Shown: positions 1-8,645 of the stretch, piece after piece | How positions within the stretch are numbered: position 1 is the first letter of the stretch | Layout: each line of letters begins with the position of its first letter | The notes under the pieces: generated by a model | What the model was told of the DNA's origin: nothing | Database searches by the model: none | The model's input: only the letters and a program-made list of their open reading frames with translations | NCBI RefSeq assembly: GCF_034058155.1 | Contig: NZ_CP139148.1 | Location: 3,658,001 to 3,722,000, forward strand | Source: Flavobacterium sp. KACC 22761 | GTDB lineage: Bacteria; Bacteroidota; Bacteroidia; Flavobacteriales; Flavobacteriaceae | Length of the DNA: 64,000 nt | Reading direction: 5' to 3' | Made by a program: the position numbers and the translations under genes

Positions 1-751
1 AATCCTGAATCGTTTCTGGAATATTAGTAGTAATGGTCAGTTTGCTGTTGGCACGAAGTTTCATCAAGGCAATAAAATCTCTCATAAATTCGGCTTCTTT
101 GAGTAAGGTTGTTCTTTCTTCAGTACTATAAAGCAAGTAACGCATCATTCGGCTTAAAGTGTGAAGCGCATTTCTGGAATCTTCAATATTTGAATACGTA
201 AGCGAATAAATGCTATTAAGCGAATTAAAGAAAAAGTGCGGATTTATTTGAGCCTTCAGCATTGCCAACTCAGCCATGGTTTTGTCTTGTTCGAGTTTTT
301 GCTTGTGTTGTGCGGCTTTTTGCCAATATTGCAACATTGACCAGCTGGTGCTGATTCCTAAAACCAAAAGCGTAAGCATTAAGACATAATTGTCAAAATA
401 AGGGCTTTTATATTTTTTGAATCCTATAATCGCACTGATTTTAGCATGTAGATCGGTCTGTGAAGTATAGAGATAGGCAATAAATTGCATGGCAAAAATG
501 GTAAGAAATGCCCAAATCAAAAAAGGTGACGTATTGTCTTTGATAATGGTTTTTGGAACAATGATTTTAGCATTAGAATAAAAAATGAGTATCAAAAGTG
601 TCAGCACAATCATCTGCCAAAGCCAAAATACAGATGGAAGAACCACATTCCAAGTTAAAGGAATGTAAAACAGCATGATAAAACCCAATAATAACCAGCC
701 CAGAATGTGCAGTCCGGTAAATAAATAAGGTCTGTAAATGTTTGATGCCAT
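1..751 (-). CDS. LytS/YehU-type sensor histidine kinase, 5' part (runs off the left edge)
   Basis: I translated this from the minus strand, starting at the ATG whose complement ends at 751. The first ~145 residues hold four hydrophobic stretches (about 12-30, 41-58, 76-96 and 122-138), as in small membrane-bound kinases. A His_kinase (PF06580) segment follows, with the motif QINPHFFFNSLN. His172 is the predicted phosphorylation site. The ATPase domain lies outside the window. Kinases of this class usually pair with a LytTR response regulator, which would be encoded further left. The gene is divergent from the RND operon, so the two share a 269-bp control region. Family call is firm; the signal sensed is unknown. 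Confidence 0.88.
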   Translation of the reverse strand, partial: MASNIYRPYLFTGLHILGWLLLGFIMLFYIPLTWNVVLPSVFWLWQMIVLTLLILIFYSNAKIIVPKTIIKDNTSPFLIWAFLTIFAMQFIAYLYTSQTDLHAKISAIIGFKKYKSPYFDNYVLMLTLLVLGISTSWSMLQYWQKAAQHKQKLEQDKTMAELAMLKAQINPHFFFNSLNSIYSLTYSNIEDSRNALHTLSRMMRYLLYSTEERTTLLKEAEFMRDFIALMKLRANSKLTITTNIPETIQD

Positions 752-867
752 TATATTTTTTGATTTTTTAAAGACAATATTACATTTTATTTGAATACAA
801 TAATGAAGCAATCGCCCAAAATACATTTATAGTCTTTAAAAACCATTTTATAGCCGATAAGTCAGGA

Positions 868-885
868 ATTAAACGAGCGTTTAAT
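868..885. promoter_or_regulatory. Perfect palindrome ATTAAACGAGCGTTTAAT, probable TetR-type operator
   Basis: Two 8-bp arms, ATTAAACG and CGTTTAAT, flank a 2-bp centre. The site lies in the divergent control region between the kinase and the RND operon, 136 bp before the adaptor start. AAACG-nn-CGTTT palindromes of this kind are typical TetR/AcrR operators at efflux pump promoters. No TetR gene lies next to it in this window, so the cognate repressor is inferred to be encoded elsewhere. Confidence 0.5.
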
Positions 886-1020
886 TTTTAAAGTAATTTC
901 ATCGGGTGTAAAACTATCTCTATCGATTGTCTCTTGCCGTACGTCTATTCGAAAAATTTTGCGTGTTCTATTTTAGTTCTTTTGCTTGTTAATAAATAGA
1001 AAATCTCATAATTCATCAAA

Positions 1021-2184
1021 ATGAATAAGCAATCTTTTTTTAGTATTCTAACCGCTGCGGTGATTCTTTCTTCATGTGGCAATAAAAATGATAAGTCGGC
1101 TCAGGCCGGAGGTGCTCCACAGGTAAAAGAATATAAAACGCTGACCTTACAACCTGAATCTGCAACTATGTATAGTGATTATCCTGCAAGCATTCAGGGA
1201 CAACAAAACATTGAAATTCGCCCAAGAGTTGAAGGTTATATCGATAAGATTTTTGTAGATGAAGGTGCGGTTGTAAAAGTTGGACAGCCTTTGTTCAAAA
1301 TTAGTGCGCCAGAATATGAGCAACAAGTTCGTACGGCATCTGCAAGCATTAAAAGTGCGCAGGCTGATGTTAGCGCTGCAAAATTGGCAGTAAACAAAGT
1401 AAAGCCATTAGTTGAAAAAGGAATCATCAGTAAATACGATTTAGAGTCTGCGCAATATACTTATGAATCGGCTTTGGCTTCTTTGGCTCAAGCCAATGCA
1501 AGTTTGGTGAATGCCAAAACTAATTTAGGATATACAACAGTAACAAGTCCAGTTAATGGTGTTGTTGGTTCAATTCCGTTTCGTTTAGGAAGTTTGGTAA
1601 GTTCAAATACTGCCGAGGCTTTAACGACAGTTTCAAGCATTGGAAATGTGTACGCATACTTCGCTATAAATGAAAAGAAACTTTTAGATTTTACACAGAG
1701 CTCGTCTCCGGGTTCGACATTGGCACAAAAAATCCAAAATATGCCAGCAGTTTCATTACTTCTTTCTGATGGTTCACCTTATCCAGAAAAAGGACGCGTT
1801 GAAACCGTAAACGGATTAATTAATACCGAAACAGGTTCGGTTACTTTCAGAGCGCGTTTTGCCAATCCAAAAAGTATTATCAGAAGTGGAAGCAGCACAA
1901 CAGTTCGAATTCCAACTGATGTAAAAGATGCTATAATTATTCCGCAAAGCGCAACCTATGAACTTCAAGATAAGCTTTTTGCAGTGGTTGTTGGGAAAGA
2001 TGGAAAAACAAAAAGCACCAACATTACAGTTATGGAAAATGGTGCAGGAAATTATTATGTAGTTACAAGCGGCTTAAAAACGGGTGATCAAATCGTTTTA
2101 GAAGGTGTAGCAACCTTAAAAGATGGAACAGAAATAAAAGCCCAAAATGAAAACGCTGAAAAAGTTTACGCCGATTTAAAATAA
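1021..2184 (+). CDS. RND efflux periplasmic adaptor (membrane fusion protein, AcrA/MexA family)
   Basis: 387 residues. A lipoprotein signal ends in LSSC, with Cys19 as the predicted lipidation site, so the protein should be anchored in the inner membrane facing the periplasm. The order is typical: a beta-barrel/lipoyl part with IEIRPRVEGYIDKIFVDEG near residue 65, an alpha-helical hairpin at about 100-165 rich in Ala and Ser, a second lipoyl half (NLGYTTVTSPVNGVVG), then beta-barrel and membrane-proximal domains. It links the inner-membrane pump to the outer-membrane channel. The permease gene begins 6 bp downstream, so the two are clearly one operon. Substrate is not readable from sequence; multidrug export is the usual role. 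Confidence 0.95.
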   Translation: MNKQSFFSILTAAVILSSCGNKNDKSAQAGGAPQVKEYKTLTLQPESATMYSDYPASIQGQQNIEIRPRVEGYIDKIFVDEGAVVKVGQPLFKISAPEYEQQVRTASASIKSAQADVSAAKLAVNKVKPLVEKGIISKYDLESAQYTYESALASLAQANASLVNAKTNLGYTTVTSPVNGVVGSIPFRLGSLVSSNTAEALTTVSSIGNVYAYFAINEKKLLDFTQSSSPGSTLAQKIQNMPAVSLLLSDGSPYPEKGRVETVNGLINTETGSVTFRARFANPKSIIRSGSSTTVRIPTDVKDAIIIPQSATYELQDKLFAVVVGKDGKTKSTNITVMENGAGNYYVVTSGLKTGDQIVLEGVATLKDGTEIKAQNENAEKVYADLK

Positions 2185-2190
2185 AATCAA

Positions 2191-5100
2191 ATGTTTAAAA
2201 AATTTATACAACGACCAGTACTTTCAACAGTAATATCGGTCATTATTGTTATTCTAGGTGTTTTAGGACTTATTGAGTTGCCTATTTCTCAATACCCTGA
2301 TATCGCACCACCAACGGTAAATGTCTCGGCAAGTTATACCGGAGCCAATGCCGATGTGGTATTGAAAAGTATCGTAATTCCGCTTGAAGAGCAAATCAAT
2401 GGAGTAGAAAACATGACTTACATGACTTCTACAGCAACCAATGACGGAAATGCTTCAATCAAAATCTTTTTCAAAGTAGGTACAAATCCTGATTTGGCAG
2501 CGGTAAACGTGCAAAACAGAGTTTCGAGAGCAACAAGTTTACTGCCGGTAGAGGTAACTCAGGCAGGGGTTACTGTAACTAAAAGCCAGAGCAGTAACTT
2601 GTTGATCTTCTCGTTATATAGCGATGATAAAACATACGATCAAACTTTTCTTCAAAATTATGCCAAGATCAACTTGGTGCCTCAAATTCAGCGTGTAGTT
2701 GGGGTGGGTGATGTTACGGTTTTTGGTGCAAAAGATTACTCAATGCGAATCTGGTTGAAACCAGACATAATGCAACAATATAAGCTGATTCCGAGTGATA
2801 TTTCGGCAGCATTAGCAGAACAAAATATTGAAGCGGCGCCAGGTAAATTTGGTGAAAATGGAAATCAGGCTTTTCAATATGTGATCAAGTACAAAGGACG
2901 TTTAACAAGCGCAAAAGAATTTGAAGACATTGTAATAAAATCGGTTGGAAATGGCCAAATGTTGCGATTGAAAGACATTGCCAAAGTAGAATTAGGATCT
3001 TTGAGTTATGCATCAACAATTAAAACAAACGGTGTAGAATCTGCGGCAATGGCAATTAGCCAAACGCCAGGCTCGAATGCACGTGACGTAATCATCAATT
3101 CTAAAAAACTGATTGAAGAAGCAGCAAAAAGCTTCCCAAAAGGAGTAAAATATACTGTTTTAGTTGATGTTAATGAAAATTTGGATGCTTCCATTGAAAA
3201 AGTAATCCATACTTTGATTGAAGCTTTTATTCTGGTTTTCATTGTTGTTTTTATTTTCCTTCAAGATTTCAGATCGACATTAATTCCGGCAATTGCGGTT
3301 CCGGTTGCGATTGTAGGAACCTTTTTCTTCCTGAATTTATTCGGATTTACGATTAATTTATTGACGCTTTTTGCGATGGTTCTAGCCATTGGTATTGTCG
3401 TCGATGATGCCATTGTGGTCGTTGAGGCGGTGCACGCCAAACTCGATCACGGCTATAAGTCGGCTAAAAAAGCCACTATTCATGCCATGGACGAAATTTC
3501 TGGAGCAATCATTTCGATTACTTTAGTTATGGCGGCGGTATTTATTCCGGTAACTTTTATCAACGGATCAACGGGAGTTTTTTATAAACAATTTGGTATT
3601 ACATTGGCTATTGCTATTATTCTTTCAGCAATTAATGCGTTGACTTTGAGTCCGGCTTTGTGTGCACTTTTGCTAAAACCACATGCAGACGATCATAAAC
3701 ATAAAAGTTTTTTACAGCGTTTTTACACATCATTCAACGTTGCATTTGATAATGTAACCGAAAGATACAAACGTTCAGTAAGTTTTTTATCAGTAAAAAA
3801 ATGGATTGCTTTGGCATCAATTGTCATCGCAGGTGTTGCATTGGTTTATATGATGAAAACTACGCCATCGGCATTTGTGCCTTCAGAAGATCAAGGAACT
3901 GTTTTTGCGAATATTAGTTTGCCACCATCGGCATCAATGGAACGTTCTGATGTAATTGCTAAAAAAGTAGATAGCATCGCGCAAAGTATTCCGGGAGTTA
4001 AAAATACACTTCGTATCGTGGGTCAAAACTTCACAGCGGGAGCGGGTAGTGCGTATAGTATGGTAATTGTGAAATTGAAACCTTGGGACGAACGTGATTT
4101 AAGTGTTGATGATGTAATTGGTCAATTATTTGCTAAAACAAGCGGTATTCGTGAGGCTAACATTTTCTTTATTTCGCCTCCAACCATTCAAGGTTTTGGA
4201 CAAAGTGGCGGATTCGAATTTCAATTGCAAGATAAAGGTGGGCATACTACTGCAGAATTTTATAAAGTCAATAATGAATTTTTGGCAAAACTATCTGAGC
4301 GTCCAGAGATTCAATATGCTACAACGCCTTTTAATCCTGGTTTCCCACAATATATGATGGAAATTAATTTGGCTAAAGCCAAAGATGCAGGCGTTTCGGT
4401 AAATACGATTTTATCAACGATGCAAGGTTATTATGGAGGATTGTATGCTTCAAATTTCAATAAATTCGGAAAACAATATCGTGTTATGATTCAGGCTTCA
4501 CCGGAGTTTAGAACCAATAAAGAGGGATTGAACAAAATATTTGTTAGAAACGGTGCCGGAACAATGGCTCCAATTACTGAATTTGTCAATATGACCAGAG
4601 TATTCGGGCCAGAATCGATTTCAAGATTCAATTTGTTTACGTCTATTTCGATTACAGGAGCGCCAAAACCTGGTTACAGTTCGGGAGATGCGATTAAAGC
4701 AATTCAGGAAGTTGCCGCAGAAAGTCTTCCAGCTGGTTATGGCTATGAGTTTTCAGGATTAACGCGTGAAGAATTAGCTTCAGGAAGCGAGACTATTTTC
4801 ATTTTCTTATTGTGTTTGGTTTTCGTTTATTTCTTGCTGAGTGCACAATATGAGAGTTATATTTTACCTTTTGCAGTTTTATTTTCAATTCCGTTTGGAT
4901 TGGCAGGAGCGTATTTGTTCTCGATAATTTTCAAATTGAATAGTAATATTTATCTCCAAATTTCCTTAATCATGTTGATTGGGCTTTTGGCGAAAAACGG
5001 AATTCTTATTGTCGAATTTGCTTTAGACAGAAGGCGAAAAGGTTTGCCAATTGTTCAAGCGGCTATTGAAGGAGCAGTAGCACGTTTGCGACCAATTTTA

Positions 5101-5355
5101 ATGACTTCGTTTGCCTTTATCCTCGGACTTGTGCCGTTGATGTTTGCCACTGGAGCAGGAGCCGTTGGAAACAGATCGATTGGAACTGGAGCTGTAGGCG
5201 GAATGTTGATTGGAACCATTTTAGGAGTTTTTGTAATTCCGGTCTTATTTATCATTTTCCAGACTTTGCAAGAAAAAGTCAGCGGTCCGGCCAAAGAAAG
5301 TTATGATGATGAAGATGATGAGGAAGTTCATTTATTGGAAACTCACAAAGAGTAA
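2191..5355 (+). CDS. RND multidrug efflux permease, HAE1 family (AcrB/MexB-like)
   Basis: 1054 residues, the usual length for the family. It starts MFKKFIQRPVLSTVISVIIV, a standard HAE1 N-terminus with transmembrane helix 1. Large periplasmic loops alternate with two blocks of membrane helices. Helix 4 carries GIVVDDAIVVVEAV, containing the paired Asp residues used for proton relay, and helix 10 carries LIGLLAKNGILIVEFA with the conserved Lys. It works as a proton-driven drug exporter in the inner membrane. The C-terminal tail is unusually acidic (DDEDDEE near residue 1040). It is the middle gene of an adaptor-permease-channel operon; the channel gene starts 18 bp later. Confidence 0.97.
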   Translation: MFKKFIQRPVLSTVISVIIVILGVLGLIELPISQYPDIAPPTVNVSASYTGANADVVLKSIVIPLEEQINGVENMTYMTSTATNDGNASIKIFFKVGTNPDLAAVNVQNRVSRATSLLPVEVTQAGVTVTKSQSSNLLIFSLYSDDKTYDQTFLQNYAKINLVPQIQRVVGVGDVTVFGAKDYSMRIWLKPDIMQQYKLIPSDISAALAEQNIEAAPGKFGENGNQAFQYVIKYKGRLTSAKEFEDIVIKSVGNGQMLRLKDIAKVELGSLSYASTIKTNGVESAAMAISQTPGSNARDVIINSKKLIEEAAKSFPKGVKYTVLVDVNENLDASIEKVIHTLIEAFILVFIVVFIFLQDFRSTLIPAIAVPVAIVGTFFFLNLFGFTINLLTLFAMVLAIGIVVDDAIVVVEAVHAKLDHGYKSAKKATIHAMDEISGAIISITLVMAAVFIPVTFINGSTGVFYKQFGITLAIAIILSAINALTLSPALCALLLKPHADDHKHKSFLQRFYTSFNVAFDNVTERYKRSVSFLSVKKWIALASIVIAGVALVYMMKTTPSAFVPSEDQGTVFANISLPPSASMERSDVIAKKVDSIAQSIPGVKNTLRIVGQNFTAGAGSAYSMVIVKLKPWDERDLSVDDVIGQLFAKTSGIREANIFFISPPTIQGFGQSGGFEFQLQDKGGHTTAEFYKVNNEFLAKLSERPEIQYATTPFNPGFPQYMMEINLAKAKDAGVSVNTILSTMQGYYGGLYASNFNKFGKQYRVMIQASPEFRTNKEGLNKIFVRNGAGTMAPITEFVNMTRVFGPESISRFNLFTSISITGAPKPGYSSGDAIKAIQEVAAESLPAGYGYEFSGLTREELASGSETIFIFLLCLVFVYFLLSAQYESYILPFAVLFSIPFGLAGAYLFSIIFKLNSNIYLQISLIMLIGLLAKNGILIVEFALDRRRKGLPIVQAAIEGAVARLRPILMTSFAFILGLVPLMFATGAGAVGNRSIGTGAVGGMLIGTILGVFVIPVLFIIFQTLQEKVSGPAKESYDDEDDEEVHLLETHKE

Positions 5356-5373
5356 AATTTAATTAAAAAAGAG

Positions 5374-6780
5374 ATGACTAATAGTTCAAATAAATATATT
5401 TTGTTGGTAATGACAGCCGCACTTTTGAGTGCGTGTTCGGTTACCAAAAAGTACGAACGTCCGACCACAATTTCGACAGATAAATTGTATCGTGATCAGG
5501 CTTCCGCCGATACCACTACGATTGCTGATATGCCTTTTCAAAGTGTTTTTAAAGATGAAAAACTAAACGCATTAATTCAGAAAGGATTACATCAAAATCT
5601 AAATCTAAAAAATGCAATTGAAAATATCGTGCAAGCGAGAGCTTCTTTGCGTCAAAGCAAATTGGCTTATTATCCAACTTTACAATTGGACGCCAATGCA
5701 ACGCACACCAAACAATCTGAAGCAGGATTGAATTTTCCAGCAGGAATCAATATCAATACGCTTACAACCACTTATAAATTAGGTTTAAGTACTTCTTGGG
5801 AAGCAGATATTTGGGGAAAATTGAGCAGTTCTAAAAGAGCAGCTTTGGCGACATATTTGGCAACAGACGCAGCAAAACAGGCTATACAGACGCAATTGAT
5901 CTCGGATATTGCAAATAATTATTTTAGGCTTTTGGCTTTTGACAAATCGCTTAAAATCACGCAGGAAACATTAGAAAGCCGTATAAAAAATGTCGAAACA
6001 ATAAAAGAATTAAAAGAAGGTGCAATTGTTACAGGTGCGGCTGTTGTTCAAAGTGAAGCCAATCAACATGCGGCTGAAGTTTTGATTCCGGATTTAAAAC
6101 AGAGTATTCGAGAAACAGAAAACGCTTTGAATATTTTATTAGGACAAGCACCGGGGCCAATTGACAGAGGCGAATTAGATTCACAGATTGTTCCTGAAAG
6201 CCTTACGATTGGAGTGTCGTCTCAATTATTGCAAAATCGTCCGGATGTTCGTCAAGCCGAATTTAATTTCAGAACTGCTTTTGAAATGACAAATATGGCA
6301 AAAACGTATTTTTATCCGAGTTTGACACTTACGGCAAGTGGCGGATTTTCGAATTTAGAATTGAAAGATTTCTTTTCAAATTCGGTTTTCTATTCCTTAA
6401 TTGGAGGATTGACACAGCCCTTATTCAATCAAGGTCGTAACAAATTGAGATTGACAACGGCTCAATCACAGCAATTACAAGCTTATAATAATTTTCAGCA
6501 AAGCCTTTTAGTAGCGGGTCAGGAAGTTTCAAATGCTTTATATTCCTATCAAATGGCTGTTGAAAAAGAAGATTCAAGACAAAAACAAATTGATGCATTG
6601 ATAAAAGCAGTCGATTATACACAACAGCTTTTAGAATACAGTTCGGCAACCAATTATACAGACGTTTTAACATCTGAACAGAATTTACTAGCAGCACAAT
6701 TAAGCGGAATTAATGATAATTTGCAAAAATTGCAGGCAGTTGTTGATTTGTACCGAGCTTTAGGCGGAGGCTGGAAATAG
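5374..6780 (+). CDS. Outer-membrane efflux channel, TolC/OprM-type lipoprotein
   Basis: 468 residues. A lipoprotein signal ends in LLSAC with Cys21 as the lipid anchor, as in OprM-type channels. Two OEP repeats (PF02321) follow, at about 60-250 and 270-465. The first half contains LGLSTSWEADIWGK and the second LIGGLTQPLFNQGRNK, both hallmark signatures of this family. Subunits trimerise to form the outer-membrane exit duct of the pump made by the two upstream genes. Translation starts 18 bp after the permease stop and a strong terminator follows at once, so the operon ends here. Confidence 0.95.
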   Translation: MTNSSNKYILLVMTAALLSACSVTKKYERPTTISTDKLYRDQASADTTTIADMPFQSVFKDEKLNALIQKGLHQNLNLKNAIENIVQARASLRQSKLAYYPTLQLDANATHTKQSEAGLNFPAGININTLTTTYKLGLSTSWEADIWGKLSSSKRAALATYLATDAAKQAIQTQLISDIANNYFRLLAFDKSLKITQETLESRIKNVETIKELKEGAIVTGAAVVQSEANQHAAEVLIPDLKQSIRETENALNILLGQAPGPIDRGELDSQIVPESLTIGVSSQLLQNRPDVRQAEFNFRTAFEMTNMAKTYFYPSLTLTASGGFSNLELKDFFSNSVFYSLIGGLTQPLFNQGRNKLRLTTAQSQQLQAYNNFQQSLLVAGQEVSNALYSYQMAVEKEDSRQKQIDALIKAVDYTQQLLEYSSATNYTDVLTSEQNLLAAQLSGINDNLQKLQAVVDLYRALGGGWK

Positions 6781-6798
6781 TAATTAATTTATAATGAT

Positions 6799-6828
6799 AA
6801 AAACGCCCCGAATTTCGGGGCGTTTTTT
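6799..6828 (+). terminator. Rho-independent terminator of the RND operon
   Basis: An 8-bp perfect stem (ACGCCCCG / CGGGGCGT) with a 5-base loop is preceded by an A run and followed by six T. It lies 19 bp after the channel gene stop. Confidence 0.93.
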
Positions 6829-6931
6829 GATTTAGATATTTTCTGAATCTGTCTTGCTGAGCGAAATCAAATCATAATCGCAAAAATGAGATATAAAAAT
6901 TTTATTTTAGTAATCTGACTTTAAATAAAAT

Positions 6932-7573
6932 ATGGAAAAAGAAAATACCACAAAAAGAAAAATTTTGCCAAGTATTATTTTTATCTTGGAATTGTATGTG
7001 CTACCAATGCAGTTTTATTTGTTTTATGAAGGATCTGGATTTACTTTTTTAAGCACTACCGTGCGATTTTTTAGTTTTTTTACAATTCTCACTAATTCTA
7101 TAGTATTCTTGTGGTCTGCATTGTTTTTATTTGGAGGAAAATCTAATATTAAATCTTTCTTTTCTAAATGTGCTACAATTACGGCAATCACAGTTTACAT
7201 TCTAATTGTTGGAATTGTTTTTAATTTGCTACTACGTTCTGTTGCGCATTTAGAAGGCCAACATCGTATTGTAAGTGAAATTTTCCATACTGTTGTGCCA
7301 GTTTTGTTTTTTGTTTATTGGTTGTTATATGTCAATCCAGAAAAAATCTCTTTTAAGGTTATTTCGTTTTGGCTTATTTACCCAATTATTTATATGATTT
7401 ATACTTTGTGCCACGGAATGTTGACTAATTTTTATCCCTATCCTTTTGTAGATGTAACAAAAATAGGTTTGGAGAAAGCAATTATAAATGGATTTTTTGT
7501 TTTGGTGGCGTTTGTGGTTTTATCTTGTATTCTGATTTTCATTTCTAATAAAAGAAGTAAAAATGGAAGTTAA
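6932..7573 (+). CDS. Pr6Pr family (FAR-17a/AIG1-like) integral membrane protein
   Basis: 213 residues with six hydrophobic segments, at roughly 14-30, 45-68, 80-103, 117-133, 143-162 and 185-205. The segment SFFTILTNSIV at about 48-58 and the His-containing loop before helix 4 match the bacterial Pr6Pr/FAR-17a-AIG1-like family. Eukaryotic relatives hydrolyse fatty-acid esters of hydroxy fatty acids, but the bacterial members are uncharacterised, so no activity is claimed. The gene stands alone between the RND terminator and the convergent ApbE gene. Confidence 0.7.
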   Translation: MEKENTTKRKILPSIIFILELYVLPMQFYLFYEGSGFTFLSTTVRFFSFFTILTNSIVFLWSALFLFGGKSNIKSFFSKCATITAITVYILIVGIVFNLLLRSVAHLEGQHRIVSEIFHTVVPVLFFVYWLLYVNPEKISFKVISFWLIYPIIYMIYTLCHGMLTNFYPYPFVDVTKIGLEKAIINGFFVLVAFVVLSCILIFISNKRSKNGS

Positions 7574-7586
7574 TTTCTGAAAAAAA

Positions 7587-7620
7587 ACTTAGTAGCTTAG
7601 AATCTTAGCACCTTAGTATC
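7587..7620. repeat. CTTAG-type intergenic short repeat
   Basis: Four near-tandem CTTAG units spaced about 8 bp apart sit between convergent genes. Related tracts occur at 30708-30728 and 56301-56333. The function is unknown. Confidence 0.5.
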
Positions 7621-7625
7621 TAAAA

Positions 7626-8633
7626 TTAAAATTTTGCCTTAAAGTGTTTGATGTTGAAGTTTTTAGATTTGATTACTTTTCCTTTGTCGGTAATCATCAA
7701 ACAAGAATATTCGGGGAATTTTTCAATCAAGAGCAAGCCTTCTTTTTGGCCTAAAACCATAATTGAAGTACTGAGTCCATTTGCGTTTTCGGCATTTGGA
7801 CCAAAAACCGTTACGCTGCATAAACCTGTTGCGGGATAACCCGTTGCGGGGTTAATAATATGCGAATAACGCTTGCCGTTAAAAATAACAAATTTTTCAT
7901 AACTGCCAGAAGTTGTGACAGCTTGCTGTTCAAGTGGAACAACTGCCAAAAGTTTTTCAGGATCAAACGGATTTGTAATGCCAATTTTCCATGGTGTTCC
8001 GTTTGGTTGTTTTCCCCAGGTGCTCATATCACCAGAACCATTTATAATTCCGGCTTTTATTCTTTTTGCTAGCATCATGGCGCGGCATTTATCGGTGGCA
8101 TAACCTTCGCCTAAAGCGCCAAATCCGATTTTCATTCCTTTCAATTTTAGAAAAATTGTCGATTGTATACTGTCTAAAATAATGTTTTTGTAACCAACTT
8201 TCTCTACCGATTTTTTTATGGCTTCCGCCGAAGGCATTTCGGTCATCGAACCGTCAAATTTCCAGATTCGGTCCATTGCGGCAAAACTTACATCAAATCC
8301 GCCATTGGTAATTTCAGATAATTTCAGGGCTCTTTGAGCAAGTTCAAAAACTTCACGATCGACTTTTATGGGTTTTATTCCCGCATTCTGATTTACTTCT
8401 GAAACTTGAGAAGTTGGCTTCCAGTCTGATATTAGGTTTTCAATTCTTGAGATTTCGGCAATTACCAAATCAATATTTTGTTCCGCTGTTAATGAATCAT
8501 TTGCTACAATTGTTATATCGAAACGTCCACCCATCAAAAGAGTAGTTCTTTTTCGCAATACTTGGGCATTGCCCGAAAAGAAGGATAAAATTGCAAAAAA
8601 GAATAATAGCCGATATACTAATTTTGGCTTCAT
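7626..8633 (-). CDS. apbE: FAD:protein FMN transferase (ApbE family), exported
   Basis: 335 residues. A signal peptide covers residues 1-23 (cleavage near GNAQ), so the enzyme acts outside the cytoplasm. ApbE hallmarks are present: a GGRFDIT start of the catalytic fold, the Gly-rich IGFGALGEGYATD segment, NGSGDMSTWG, and the HIINPATGYPATG motif near residue 260. ApbE moves FMN from FAD onto Ser/Thr of target proteins, using Mg2+. It starts 12 bp after the PepSY flavoreductase stop, so the two are co-transcribed. The nearby DUF2271 protein has a flavinylation-like motif and is the obvious candidate substrate; that link is inference. Confidence 0.93.
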   Translation of the reverse strand: MKPKLVYRLLFFFAILSFFSGNAQVLRKRTTLLMGGRFDITIVANDSLTAEQNIDLVIAEISRIENLISDWKPTSQVSEVNQNAGIKPIKVDREVFELAQRALKLSEITNGGFDVSFAAMDRIWKFDGSMTEMPSAEAIKKSVEKVGYKNIILDSIQSTIFLKLKGMKIGFGALGEGYATDKCRAMMLAKRIKAGIINGSGDMSTWGKQPNGTPWKIGITNPFDPEKLLAVVPLEQQAVTTSGSYEKFVIFNGKRYSHIINPATGYPATGLCSVTVFGPNAENANGLSTSIMVLGQKEGLLLIEKFPEYSCLMITDKGKVIKSKNFNIKHFKAKF

Positions 8634-8645
8634 GATATAAATTTT

